A stretch of DNA of 64,000 nt from Nitrospira sp. Lineage in GTDB: Bacteria > Nitrospirota > Nitrospiria > Nitrospirales > Nitrospiraceae. The stretch covers positions 3,373,237 through 3,437,236 of the forward strand of contig CP126123.1 in the NCBI GenBank assembly GCA_030123605.1. Reading direction: 5' to 3'. Position 1 is the first letter of the stretch, and the number at the start of each line of letters is the position of its first letter. A program made the translations under genes and the position numbers. The notes beneath the pieces are model-generated. The model saw only the letters and a list, made by a program, of their open reading frames with translations. It did not search any database and had not been told where the DNA came from. Positions 8,952-17,002 of the stretch are shown piece by piece.

Positions 8952-9779
8952 ATGAGCGATTCATCACCGACTCTTCTCGAGACGGGGCAGGCCGGCTTGC
9001 CGGTGATCGAAGTCAGCCATGTCTCGACGCGATTCGGCCGGGCGATCGTACACGAGGATGTGAGTCTCATAGTCATGCGCGGGGAAGTGTTCGCCATTGC
9101 CGGCGGCAACGGCTGCGGAAAGACCACGTTGCTGCGCGAGATCATCGGGTTGCTCACGCCGACAGACGGCGTCATCCGTTTATTCGGGACGGACAGTCGC
9201 GAGCTTCAGGAGTTCGACGGACGCCCCCTGCATCGCCGGTTCGGGGTGATGTTTCAACAAGGCGCGCTGTTCAGCTCCATGACGTTGGCGGAAAACGTGG
9301 CGGCTCCTCTCCGCGAGCATACGCAACTGAGCGCCGAGGTCATTCGAGACATCGTGGCGTTGAAGATCGCGCTGGTGGGGCTGCCGCAGGACAGCGCGGG
9401 CAAATACCCGAACGAACTCAGCGGCGGCATGAGGCGACGTGCGGCGCTGGCCCGCGCCATCGTCATGGACCCGGAGCTGTTGTTTCTCGACGAACCGACG
9501 GCCGGATTGGATCCGATCATCGCGGACGGATTCGACGAACTGTTGCTCAACCTGAAACGGCTGCTCGGTTTTACGGTGGTGATGGTGACGCACGATTTGG
9601 ACACGTTGTGGCGACTGACCGATCGGGTGGCGGTATTGGGGAACGGTCGCGTCCTCGGATTGGGAACGATGGAAGAACTGGCTCATTCCGACGATCCCGT
9701 CGTCCGCGACTATTTCCATGGCCCGCGCGGGCGCGCGGCGCGGTCGCAATATGCCGGGTCGGTCATGCGCCGGGACTGA
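8952..9779 (+). CDS. mlaF: Mla-type ABC transporter ATP-binding protein
   Basis: 275 residues. Walker A is GGNGCGKTTLL at 51-61, the ABC signature LSGGM is at 156-160, and Walker B LLFLDE (176-181) is followed by the D-loop region AGLDP. A switch His lies in VMVTHD. It powers the MlaE permease for lipid transport at the cytoplasmic face of the inner membrane. It is 117 bases downstream of mlaE and 10 bases upstream of mlaD, in the usual mlaEFD order. The first ATG of the frame is used. Nothing unusual is seen in the catalytic motifs. Confidence 0.92.
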   Translation: MSDSSPTLLETGQAGLPVIEVSHVSTRFGRAIVHEDVSLIVMRGEVFAIAGGNGCGKTTLLREIIGLLTPTDGVIRLFGTDSRELQEFDGRPLHRRFGVMFQQGALFSSMTLAENVAAPLREHTQLSAEVIRDIVALKIALVGLPQDSAGKYPNELSGGMRRRAALARAIVMDPELLFLDEPTAGLDPIIADGFDELLLNLKRLLGFTVVMVTHDLDTLWRLTDRVAVLGNGRVLGLGTMEELAHSDDPVVRDYFHGPRGRAARSQYAGSVMRRD

Positions 9780-9789
9780 GAGGTGACTG

Positions 9790-10752
9790 ATGGAACCGAA
9801 GGTCAACTATGTCGTGGTCGGCGCGTTCGTCCTGCTGCTGGGCGCGACGGTGCTGGGCGTCATCCTGTGGTTGGGCAAGACGGATTATCGCGGGGTCTAC
9901 GATCGGTATTATGTCTATACCAGGGAGTCCGTCTCCGGGCTCAGCGTCGATTCGACCGTCAAGTATCGGGGCGTGGATGTCGGGCGAGTCAAGGAGGTCG
10001 TCCTGAACCCTGAGAACTCAGAAGAAGTGCGGGTGACGCTGGACATCGCCGAAGGGACACCGGTCAAGGTCGATACGCAGGCCCTGCTGGTGACGCAGGG
10101 GCTTACGGGGCTGGTGACGCTCAACTTGATGGGCGGGAGCCGGGATGCGCCTCTCTTGACGGCGGGCGGCGGGCAAGCCTATCCGGTCATCAAGAGCGCC
10201 CCCTCACTGTTCGGTCGGCTGGACGGGGCCCTCTCGCAATTGCTGTCGGAGCAAGGCCTGGCGAACCTGGTGACAAATCTGAACGGTCTGGCCCAGAATG
10301 CGTCCTCGGCGTTGGACGAAGAGAATCGTAAGTTTCTCAGGCAGATGCTCAAGGATCTGTCGGAGATCACAAGGACCCTCGCGGCCCGCAGCGGCCAGGT
10401 CGATCGCGGGGTGCAGAGCGCGGCACAGGCGGCAGAGCAGGCAGCGCGCCTGACGGAACAGCTCGGTAAACAGGTGCCGCTGTTGCTGGAGCGTGTCAAC
10501 AAGAGTGCGGCAGGGCTGCAGCAGATGACCGAAGAGCTGACGAAGACGAGCCGGTCCGTCGGGGACGTGATCGAAGCAGGCAAGCCCTCTATCGAACGCT
10601 TCTCACGCCAGACCCTGGCCGACACCGGCCTGCTCATCACCGAGCTGCGCCAGCTCACCGCCACGTTGAATCGCGTGGCGCAACAAATCGAACGGCAGCC
10701 CAATGTCCTGGTCCTCGGCCGTTCCGCCCAGCCGAAGGGACCGGGTGAATGA
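9790..10752 (+). CDS. mlaD: MCE-domain substrate-binding protein of the Mla transporter
   Basis: 320 residues. A single N-terminal transmembrane anchor (about residues 7-27) is followed by an MCE domain (about 36-115, including SGLSVDSTVKYRGVDVGRV). A long helical, coiled-coil-like C-terminal half follows (about 150-300), rich in Ala, Gln and Leu. MCE proteins form periplasmic hexamers that carry lipid. The extended helical tail is longer than in E. coli MlaD (183 residues) and resembles proteins that build a needle or tunnel across the periplasm. The ribosome site GAGGTGA lies just upstream of the ATG. Confidence 0.9.
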   Translation: MEPKVNYVVVGAFVLLLGATVLGVILWLGKTDYRGVYDRYYVYTRESVSGLSVDSTVKYRGVDVGRVKEVVLNPENSEEVRVTLDIAEGTPVKVDTQALLVTQGLTGLVTLNLMGGSRDAPLLTAGGGQAYPVIKSAPSLFGRLDGALSQLLSEQGLANLVTNLNGLAQNASSALDEENRKFLRQMLKDLSEITRTLAARSGQVDRGVQSAAQAAEQAARLTEQLGKQVPLLLERVNKSAAGLQQMTEELTKTSRSVGDVIEAGKPSIERFSRQTLADTGLLITELRQLTATLNRVAQQIERQPNVLVLGRSAQPKGPGE

Positions 10753-10767
10753 CATGAAGGGAGCGCC

Positions 10768-11415
10768 GTGACGAACCGTCATGCGATGAGATGGGTGGGA
10801 TCTCTGCTGCTGTCCTGCATGGTCACGGCCTGTGTCCTGCCCCGTTCGACCGAAAGCCAGGTCCATACCTATGTGCTGACGCTCGACGAATCGGCTTGGG
10901 ATACGGTCGCCCGCGTCGCGCAGCCGGCGGTCCATGGAGTCTTGCTCGTCGGCCTGCCGCAGGCGGAAGCGGGGTTCGATCAACCGCGCATGGCCTATCT
11001 GCAGCGGCCGTACGAAGTGAACTATTATGCGAGCAACCAATGGGCCGATGCTCCGGCCCGCATGTTGATGCCCCTGCTGGTCCGGTCGCTGGAAAGTACG
11101 GGGCTTTGGCACGCGGTGGTGCCGATGCCGACGGCGGTCACCGGCGATTACCGGCTGGATACCTCCGGCCTGATGCTGCAGCAAGAGTTTTTGCAGAGAC
11201 CCAGTCGCACCCGCGTCCTGCTGCGCGCGCAGTTGGTGGAGATGAAGGAACAGCGTGTGATGGGCGCCCGGAGTTTCGAAGCGCTCGAGCCGGCTCCGAG
11301 CGACGATGCCTACGGGGGCGTACTGGCGGCGAATCGCGCGACGGCCAAGGTGTTGCAGGCGATGGAGGGCTGGGTCACCTCCTGTCTGCGCGGAACGGGA
11401 AAAGAGGATTGCTGA
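10768..11415 (+). CDS. ABC-type transport auxiliary lipoprotein (PqiC/LptE-like component)
   Basis: 215 residues with a lipoprotein signal: a hydrophobic stretch ending in the lipobox VTAC, with the lipidated Cys near residue 22. The mature part matches the ABC-type transport auxiliary family, which begins with a conserved YVL segment (HTYVLTLDES) and contains an FDQPRMAYLQRPYEVNYYA region. PqiC-type lipoproteins sit on the inner face of the outer membrane and dock MCE-protein tunnels. It is the fourth gene of the Mla-like operon, 15 bases after mlaD, replacing the soluble MlaC shuttle. This favours a tunnel-type mechanism. Confidence 0.82.
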   Translation: MTNRHAMRWVGSLLLSCMVTACVLPRSTESQVHTYVLTLDESAWDTVARVAQPAVHGVLLVGLPQAEAGFDQPRMAYLQRPYEVNYYASNQWADAPARMLMPLLVRSLESTGLWHAVVPMPTAVTGDYRLDTSGLMLQQEFLQRPSRTRVLLRAQLVEMKEQRVMGARSFEALEPAPSDDAYGGVLAANRATAKVLQAMEGWVTSCLRGTGKEDC

Positions 11416-11430
11416 TCGCCCGGATCGACG

Positions 11431-11907
11431 ATGCGCACGTCCTTGAAGATCGGTCTCAGCTTCGGCCTCACCTCCGGCGTGATTACCACGCTGGGGTTGA
11501 TGGTAGGACTGCATGCCGGGACCCATTCGCGTCCCGCGGTCCTGGGCGGGATTCTCACCATCGCCGTCGCCGATGCCATGTCCGATGCGTTGGGCATCCA
11601 CGTCGCGGAAGAGTCCAAAAACCAAGGGAACGCCGTTGAAATTTGGGAGTCGACCGTGGCGACGTTCCTGGCCAAGTTCGTGATCGCCGGAACCTTCGCG
11701 ATCCCTGTGCTGTTCATGCCGCTGGATCTGGCGATGGTCGCCAGCCTGGGCTGGGGTCTGTTGTTGTTGTCGGGGTTGAGTTATGTCTTGGCGCGGGCGC
11801 AGCGGGTCCCTCCCTGGAAGGTCATCGGTGAACATGTCGTGATCGGTCTCTGCGTCGTGGCGAGCACGCATTATCTGGGCGAGTGGGTGCGGGGCCGCTT
11901 TCTGTGA
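11431..11907 (+). CDS. VIT1/CCC1-like small membrane transporter
   Basis: 158 residues, four or five hydrophobic segments. The N-terminus GLTSGVITTLGLMVGLHAGT and the second segment ADAMSDALGIHVAEES resemble the first two helices of VIT1/CCC1 iron and manganese transporters, where acidic residues after these helices bind metal. The usual cytoplasmic metal-binding insert between helices 2 and 3 is very short here, so this is a reduced family member. It lies 15 bases after the lipoprotein gene and may be co-transcribed with the Mla genes. Substrate is not determined; metal export is inferred only from family resemblance. Confidence 0.6.
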   Translation: MRTSLKIGLSFGLTSGVITTLGLMVGLHAGTHSRPAVLGGILTIAVADAMSDALGIHVAEESKNQGNAVEIWESTVATFLAKFVIAGTFAIPVLFMPLDLAMVASLGWGLLLLSGLSYVLARAQRVPPWKVIGEHVVIGLCVVASTHYLGEWVRGRFL

Positions 11908-12050
11908 AGAGGTCGTCACGGATGGGCGGTTCGCCGAGCAGGCGGCGTATGGTTCGATGGCGGCGCATTCCCTCCGCAACACCTATCGGCTGAATGGACC
12001 GGTCGGTCATGGAGCCTGGCTGGATGGAGCAGGAGCGGGGCCGTGATAAC

Positions 12051-12545
12051 ATGCAGTCCGACTACGATCACCTGCTGACGCTCTGGACCTCCGGCGTCCG
12101 GGACTACCACACGATGTTGTCGGATTACCTGACGGCCAATTCGATCTTCGTCGCGGTCATCGGATTGCTGGTCTCGCGGGAATCACAGGCCCTTCCCTTT
12201 ACCGTCGTCATCGTGCTGCTGAGCGTGTTCGGGATCCTTATGAGTGTGCAGATGGCGATCGTGCTGGGTCGGTTCTCCGGGCAAAATGCCCTGTGGGAAT
12301 GGCAACTGCGCGGGATCGAAGCCCTGCCCGGTTGGCAGGAACGAAAGCCGGTGAGCAGTCTCTATCGACTGCGCGAACATCGGGAAGCGATCGTGGATGA
12401 GGCCAATGAGCCGTCGGTCTTCGAGCCCCCCTGGGCGTTCCGACAACACCGGCAATGGTGGGCGCACCGGGCGATCAGTTTCCCCTGGTTCTTCGGCACG
12501 GTCTACGGTCTCTTTCTGCTCTGGGGACTGACTCAGATGGTGTGA
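12051..12545 (+). CDS. Small integral membrane protein, function unknown
   Basis: 164 residues from the ATG at 12051 (MQSDYDHLLTLWTSGVRDYH), which follows AGGAGCGGGG; upstream in-frame ATGs at 11994 and 12009 are alternatives. Two hydrophobic segments lie close together (SIFVAVIGLLVS and VVIVLLSVFGILMSV), and a third near the C-terminus (SFPWFFGTVYGLFLLWG). Between them is a polar region rich in Trp, Arg and Glu. The arrangement recalls small octameric RipA-like membrane proteins, but this is a weak resemblance and no function is assigned. The gene is followed by the convergent small protein gene at 12651-12758. Confidence 0.7.
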   Translation: MQSDYDHLLTLWTSGVRDYHTMLSDYLTANSIFVAVIGLLVSRESQALPFTVVIVLLSVFGILMSVQMAIVLGRFSGQNALWEWQLRGIEALPGWQERKPVSSLYRLREHREAIVDEANEPSVFEPPWAFRQHRQWWAHRAISFPWFFGTVYGLFLLWGLTQMV

Positions 12546-12650
12546 TCGAGTTCGGGGTCGTTCTCGTGCCAATCCCTGCCGAGCGGAGGATCTGTGCAGG
12601 GTTTGCGAGGGACAATCACGGCCTCCGTCCCCTCGCACCGGCATCAGCCA

Positions 12651-12758
12651 TCAACCGAGGAAGTCTTCCGCGGTCAGTTTCAGGACCGCGAAGCCTGTGA
12701 CCAGCAGCATGACCGTGAGCACCAGCAGTGCGGGATGGAGAAACGGCATCAGCAACAT
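12651..12758 (-). CDS. 35-residue single-span membrane protein
   Basis: Short frame on the minus strand from the ATG at 12758, led by a near-perfect ribosome site AAGGAGGTGACATCC. The protein MLLMPFLHPALLVLTVMLLV... has one hydrophobic helix and a short polar C-terminus (LTAEDFLG). Its promoter region holds the ATGAA-N6-(TTCAT-N6)x3 element, also found before the 36-residue protein at 15259. This makes it a likely member of the regulon of the two-component system encoded divergently. Proteins of this size often act as small subunits or regulators of membrane complexes (compare KdpF, CydX), but its partner is unknown. Confidence 0.72.
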   Translation of the reverse strand: MLLMPFLHPALLVLTVMLLVTGFAVLKLTAEDFLG

Positions 12759-12800
12759 GGATGTCACCTCCTTGGCTGGATTGCTTCCGGGGGCACCTGC

Positions 12801-12854
12801 TTCATAACAAACGAAGATGAAGCCATGATGAAGCCTCCATGAAAAATCCTTCAT
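12801..12854 (-). promoter_or_regulatory. Response-regulator-type promoter: inverted plus three direct TTCAT repeats, then -10
   Basis: On the minus strand the order is ATGAA (12854-12850), N6, TTCAT (12843-12839), N6, TTCAT (12832-12828), N6, TTCAT (12821-12817), then ten bases and a -10-like TATGAA (12806-12801). The direct repeats are exactly 11 bp apart, the helical repeat typical of OmpR/PhoB-family operators. The last repeat occupies the -35 position, as in activator-dependent promoters. The -10 is 42 bases from the ATG at 12758. The same architecture with identical spacing is at 15142-15195. Confidence 0.72.
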
Positions 12855-12988
12855 GCAGAGAGAAAAGACCCATGAGCCTTGTTATGATCGCTCCATCCGA
12901 TTGAACGTCGATTGAACGACAGCGAGTCGCGCCCATACTACGACGGGCATTGCCGGAGCGCTCCGTTGTCCTCGAAGCGAGGAGCACC

Positions 12989-13663
12989 ATGCGTATTCTG
13001 ATCATCGAAGACGACGCCGACCTGGCGCAGTTTCTCCGCAAGGGGTTGGAAGAGGAACAACATACGGTTGAGACGGCGGCCGACGGCGAGACGGGGCTGA
13101 TCCTCGCCACGGACGACAATTTCGACCTGTTGGTCGTGGATGTGATGTTGCCAAAACTGGACGGCCTGACGCTGTGCCGCCGCCTCCGGGCGAAGGACAA
13201 GCGCACGCCGATCCTCCTCTTGACCGCCCGCGACGCGGTGGAGGACAAGGTGGCCGGTTTGGATGCGGGCGCGGACGACTATTTGACGAAACCCTTTGCG
13301 TTTACGGAATTGGTGGCGCGGGTCCGGGCCTTGCTCCGGCGAGGCGGGCCGCATGCCGGCAGTCGCCTGAAGGCGAAAGACTTGGAGATGGACCCCGCCT
13401 CGCGCCGCGTGTGGCGCGGCGGAAAGGAGATCGTCCTGACCAGCAAGGAATTTGCCCTGTTGGAATATCTGTTGCGGAACCGCGACATCGTCCTGACCAG
13501 GACGGCGATTCTGGAACGGGTGTGGGGCCTCAATTACGACCCGATGACGAATGTCGTGGACGTGTACATCCGCTCGTTGCGGGTCAAGATCGACCGGGAC
13601 TTCACCTCGCCGCTGATCGCCACCGTGCGCGGCGTGGGCTACAAGCTGGAGACGGGCGAGTGA
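12989..13663 (+). CDS. OmpR/PhoB-family DNA-binding response regulator
   Basis: 224 residues. Receiver domain 1-115 has the acidic pocket (ED at 7-9), phospho-acceptor Asp51 (VVDVMLP), Thr79 and Lys101. The winged-helix DNA-binding domain (about 125-222) ends in VRGVGYKLETGE. Start at 12989 is set by homology and by GGAG eight bases upstream; an upstream in-frame start at 12950 adds a non-homologous leader. It overlaps the sensor kinase gene by GTGA. The most similar well-known regulators are of the CusR/CopR/QseB type. The repeated TTCAT elements on both sides of this gene pair are its best candidate binding sites. Confidence 0.93.
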   Translation: MRILIIEDDADLAQFLRKGLEEEQHTVETAADGETGLILATDDNFDLLVVDVMLPKLDGLTLCRRLRAKDKRTPILLLTARDAVEDKVAGLDAGADDYLTKPFAFTELVARVRALLRRGGPHAGSRLKAKDLEMDPASRRVWRGGKEIVLTSKEFALLEYLLRNRDIVLTRTAILERVWGLNYDPMTNVVDVYIRSLRVKIDRDFTSPLIATVRGVGYKLETGE

Positions 13664-15084
13664 GCAGCTTCCGCACCCAGTTCCGCCTCTACACGGTGGC
13701 GCTCATCGCCGCGTTGCTCGCCGTCTTCAACTTGCTCGTCTACACCGGATTTCACAGTCTGCTGCAGCAGTACGTGGACGGCCGCTTGTTCGGGTTTGCG
13801 GACACCCTGGCCGAGCTGATCGAACAACGACCGGAGTTGTTGAAGCAGCCGGACCGCGAGATCGTCGTCCCGCGAGGCGCGCAGGTGACCGACGAACGGA
13901 TGAAGGAATTGCGGGAACTGTCGCATTCGGTCCATATCCTGGCGCTCGATGGGACGGTCGTATGGGAAGGCAGTGCGGTGCTGCCGAGGCCGTCGGTGGA
14001 TGCGGCCCTGTTGGAACGGGGAAAAAAGGGAGAGGTGGTCTATGAGACAATCGAGACCGCTTCAGGCGCGCCGGTTCGTCAGGTCTTCGTTCCGATCCTG
14101 CAGCAGGACGAGGTGCGGTATCTGCTGCAAGCCGAAGAGTCGCTGGTATTTTTCCGGAGAACGCATCGAAGCCTCATGGGCCTGCTCATGTTGGGGTCCG
14201 TGGCGGTTCTGACCGCCTCTTGGTTTGGCAGCGGATGGCTGGCCCGCAAGGTGCTCGATCCGGTCGAAGTCTTGAGCCGCACGGCCGAGAGCATTTCCGA
14301 ATCCGCCCTGCGTTCCAGGGTCAATCTGAATGCACCGTTCGAAGAATTCGAGCGGTTGGCCCAGGCGTTCAACGGGATGCTCGATCGGTTACAGAAGGCT
14401 GCCGAGAGCCAGCGGCGATTCACGGATTATGCGGCCCATGAGATGAAGACGCCGTTGACCGTGATGCAAGGGAATCTGGAGGTGGCGTTGCAACGTTCGC
14501 GATCGGCCGAAGCATACCGGGATGTGCTCGTCTCCAATCTTGAGCAGGTGCAGCGCCTGATCGTGTTGACGAGGTCGCTCCTGACCCTGGCCCGCTTCGC
14601 CGGCGACCGGCCGCCGGTGGAATTGGCGCCGCTCGCCCTGGAGCCGCTGTTGCGAGAACTGATCGACGACTTGACGCCGGTGGCGGAGGATCGGCGCATC
14701 CGGCTCGTGCTGGAGCAGGAGCCGGTCGGTCCGGTGCTCGGCGACGCGGAGCGCTTGAAACAGGTATTTATCAACCTCCTGGACAATGCCTTACGGTACA
14801 CCGATCCCGGCGGCACAGTCACGGTGCATCTGGGCGGTCTGCGGGGCGACGTGCGTGTGGCCGTGCGGGACACCGGGCAGGGGATCGCCAAGGAGCACCT
14901 TCCACTGCTGTTCGAGCGTTTCTACCGGACCGATCCCGCCCGCGCCAGGGATTCGGGCGGCCACGGGCTCGGCCTTCCCATCGTGAAGGAAATCGCGGAG
15001 GCTCATCACGGGACCATTTCCGTGGAGAGTGAGGTCGGCAAAGGCTCGGTCTTCACCCTGACCTTGCCGGCCGCGCAGGGCTGA
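13660..15084 (+). CDS. Sensor histidine kinase partner of the OmpR-type regulator
   Basis: 474 residues from a GTG at 13660 that overlaps the regulator stop. An N-terminal membrane helix (about 11-30) is followed by a periplasmic sensor region of about 140 residues with no recognised fold. A second helix (about 172-190) leads into a HAMP domain (about 193-248). The phospho-acceptor is His260 in FTDYAAHEMKTPLTVMQGN. The ATP-binding domain shows the N box NLLDNALRYT, the G1 box DTGQGIA, the F box LFERFYR and the G2 box GGHGLGLPIV. The periplasmic ligand is unknown; relatives such as CusS sense metals. It likely controls the small membrane protein genes on both sides. Confidence 0.93.
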   Translation: MSSFRTQFRLYTVALIAALLAVFNLLVYTGFHSLLQQYVDGRLFGFADTLAELIEQRPELLKQPDREIVVPRGAQVTDERMKELRELSHSVHILALDGTVVWEGSAVLPRPSVDAALLERGKKGEVVYETIETASGAPVRQVFVPILQQDEVRYLLQAEESLVFFRRTHRSLMGLLMLGSVAVLTASWFGSGWLARKVLDPVEVLSRTAESISESALRSRVNLNAPFEEFERLAQAFNGMLDRLQKAAESQRRFTDYAAHEMKTPLTVMQGNLEVALQRSRSAEAYRDVLVSNLEQVQRLIVLTRSLLTLARFAGDRPPVELAPLALEPLLRELIDDLTPVAEDRRIRLVLEQEPVGPVLGDAERLKQVFINLLDNALRYTDPGGTVTVHLGGLRGDVRVAVRDTGQGIAKEHLPLLFERFYRTDPARARDSGGHGLGLPIVKEIAEAHHGTISVESEVGKGSVFTLTLPAAQG

Positions 15085-15141
15085 GGTTCTGCGCCCCGTT
15101 CTCTGGCTTCACCCGACGTCCTCGGATCCGCATCCCTCTTC

Positions 15142-15195
15142 ATGAAGAATTCTTCATGCCCCGTTCATCGTCGGTTCATGTTGCACAGGTACATT
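15142..15195 (+). promoter_or_regulatory. Second copy of the TTCAT repeat promoter element
   Basis: ATGAA (15142-15146), N6, TTCAT (15153-15157), N6, TTCAT (15164-15168), N6, TTCAT (15175-15179), ten bases, then TACATT as a -10-like hexamer (15190-15195). Every spacing equals that of the element at 12801-12854, although the spacer sequences differ. That supports a true operator rather than a duplicated segment. An extra overlapping TTCAT at 15139-15143 makes a palindrome at the 5' end. The -10 is 63 bases from the ATG at 15259. Confidence 0.72.
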
Positions 15196-15258
15196 GTCAC
15201 CACGGCAGGGCGGGGTGGGAAGGCTCCTGTCTCGGACAAATTTTGAAAGGTGAACAAG

Positions 15259-15369
15259 ATGAACAAAATGAAAACCATAGCGCCGGTCACGCTGCTGCTG
15301 ATGTTGGTCATTGCCGCGATGGGAGTCATGGTCTTCTGGGGCGTGTCCCTGCTGGATCTCTCAGAGTGA
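15259..15369 (+). CDS. 36-residue single-span membrane protein
   Basis: The ATG at 15259 follows GAAAGGTGAACAAG. The product begins MNKMKTIAPVTLLLMLVIAA, has one hydrophobic helix and ends in the acidic LLDLSE. In size and layout it parallels the 35-residue protein at 12651-12758, on the other side of the two-component genes, and it is served by the same type of promoter element. Sequence identity between the two is low, so common descent is not claimed. Probable target of the adjacent response regulator. Confidence 0.68.
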   Translation: MNKMKTIAPVTLLLMLVIAAMGVMVFWGVSLLDLSE

Positions 15370-15416
15370 GGGACCTCTCTCTCCCTTGTGGAGAGGTCGG
15401 CGGAAAGGGGGATGTC

Positions 15417-15563
15417 ATGCTGATGCTGTTGGCACTGGGAGGGGTCACATGTTTGGTATGGGGGACGATACTGAGGTTGTCCTTCCTCGATGAAAAGCAG
15501 GTCGGATTGATCGGGATGCCGGTGAAGCGTAAGAGCGACATCGTTCAGGAAGCCGGCTGTTGA
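15417..15563 (+). CDS. 48-residue membrane-anchored small protein
   Basis: The ATG at 15417 follows GAAAGGGGGATGTC. One hydrophobic N-terminal helix (MLMLLALGGVTCLVWG...) is followed by a basic and polar tail (LDEKQVGLIGMPVKRKSD). The gene lies 47 bases after the 36-residue protein gene and probably shares its TTCAT-controlled promoter. The frame is open further upstream to 15156, but that part shows no homology and overlaps the 36-residue gene. Function unknown. Confidence 0.58.
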   Translation: MLMLLALGGVTCLVWGTILRLSFLDEKQVGLIGMPVKRKSDIVQEAGC

Positions 15564-15621
15564 AGAGCCTCATGACCACAGAGATCGGTTTCTTTCGATA
15601 GTTCGATAGAAGGAGGTCATT

Positions 15622-16641
15622 ATGCGGGACTCGTTGGACCCGGGCGGACGGCGTTGGTCGATCGTGCTGGCAGGAGGAGAAGGCGTCCGGATGCAACCGA
15701 CGATTAGGCGCTGGCTCGGCCGGACGGTCCCCAAGCAATATTGCCGGTTCATCGGGACGAGGTCGATGTTCCAACATACCCTCGACCGCATGATGCGGAT
15801 CACGAGTTCTGCACGCACGGTCGTGGTGGTCGGGCGCGGGCACCAGGAGGCCTGGGGACAGATCGGTGAGCGGCATCCCGGAATGGTGTTGGTGCAGCCA
15901 CGCAACGTTGACACGGCGCCGGGGATTTTTCTCCCCTTGACCTACATCCGGGCGCGTGATCCGGAGGGCACGGTCGTGATTTCTCCCTCCGATCATTTTG
16001 TGTTTCCCGAGGAGCGTTTCCTCAGAGAAGTGCTTTATGCCGTCCGGGCAGCCGAGGAGTTGACCGACAGGGTGGTGCTGCTTGCGGTCCGGCCGGAGGG
16101 GCCGGAACCGGAATACGGGTGGATCAAGCCGGATCATGAACTGGCCTGTTTCGGCGCCCGTCCGGTGCGGGCCGTCAAGACTTTTTTAGAGAAACCGGAG
16201 CCGGCCTTGGCACAGTTGGCCTATGCGTCGGGGGCCTTGTGGAATACGTTCCTGATGGCGGGGAAGGTGGATCGGTTCTGGAACCTGGGCTGGAGGGTGC
16301 TGCCGAAGATGATGGCTCTCTTCGAACGCCTCGGCGAGGCGATCGATACGCCGAAGGAAGCCGAAGTGTTGCGCGCGATCTATGAGCGCATGCCGCACGT
16401 GAGTTTTTCACGCGACCTCCTCGCACAGGTGCCGCGTGAGACGGCGGTGATGGAGATGGAGGGGCTGTGGTGGAGCGACTGGGGGAGTCCCGAGCGAATC
16501 ATCGAAACGCTCACCAGGTCGGGCAACAGCGACGCTCCGGTCGTCGAACATCTGAAGGTTGCGGCGGCAGGCTACCGGCCGTCGGGGGCCGCGGACATCG
16601 TCCTGGCGAGCGATGAAGAGGATGAAGCACGGGTCGTATAG
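15622..16641 (+). CDS. Mannose-1-phosphate guanylyltransferase-like nucleotidyltransferase
   Basis: 339 residues. The nucleotidyltransferase signature is at about 13-23 (SIVLAGGEGVRM), followed by a basic PKQYCRF segment like the pyrophosphorylase PKQF motif. The metal-binding Asp lies in SPSDHFV. The sugar-1-phosphate region includes EYGWIKP, VKTFLEKPE and ALWNTFLM, which match the GDP-mannose pyrophosphorylase pattern (EYGYI, F-x-EKP, WN). It would make a nucleotide sugar in the cytoplasm for polysaccharide or lipid decoration. The C-terminal isomerase domain of bifunctional enzymes is absent. GAAGGAGGTCATT gives a strong start. The exact sugar is not certain. Confidence 0.78.
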   Translation: MRDSLDPGGRRWSIVLAGGEGVRMQPTIRRWLGRTVPKQYCRFIGTRSMFQHTLDRMMRITSSARTVVVVGRGHQEAWGQIGERHPGMVLVQPRNVDTAPGIFLPLTYIRARDPEGTVVISPSDHFVFPEERFLREVLYAVRAAEELTDRVVLLAVRPEGPEPEYGWIKPDHELACFGARPVRAVKTFLEKPEPALAQLAYASGALWNTFLMAGKVDRFWNLGWRVLPKMMALFERLGEAIDTPKEAEVLRAIYERMPHVSFSRDLLAQVPRETAVMEMEGLWWSDWGSPERIIETLTRSGNSDAPVVEHLKVAAAGYRPSGAADIVLASDEEDEARVV

Positions 16642-17002
16642 ATCGAAATCGCACAGGCTCATGCCGTGCGGTCACGCAGGTCGATGTCGTGGCGGAGGGG
16701 TGTATTGCCTCACGGCAAGAGAGGCCTTTGCTGCATATGGCAACAGTCGTCCGGTGGAAGTCTTCCCTTCTTTGGGACGAAGGCGAGAGAATGTTTCAAA
16801 CTCCTTGTGGTCGTGAGCAGGGGGGAAGCTGGCATTCGTCTTGCTCGTTCCATCCTGTGTCACGTGATCACGGCCGGTCTTTCGCATTGTCGACACAACA
16901 ACTGATCGCGGCCCTTGGCTCGACGTAGCGGCTCTCGGTTGATAGAGGGCCCGGTCGCACGCACAGGATCAATCGCCCCCACCGTCCATACAGGAGTACG
17001 TT
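16642..17002. other. Intergenic region, nothing recognised
   Basis: About 360 bases between the nucleotidyltransferase and the USP gene. Open frames on both strands are short shadows without homology. No tRNA, strong hairpin or convincing promoter was found; the USP gene ribosome site is CAGGAGTACGTT at its end. Confidence 0.5.

Noticed and set aside
10603..11982. 459-residue minus-strand frame across mlaD end, lipoprotein and VIT genes
   Set aside because: Antisense to three recognised genes; composition is that of a shadow frame.
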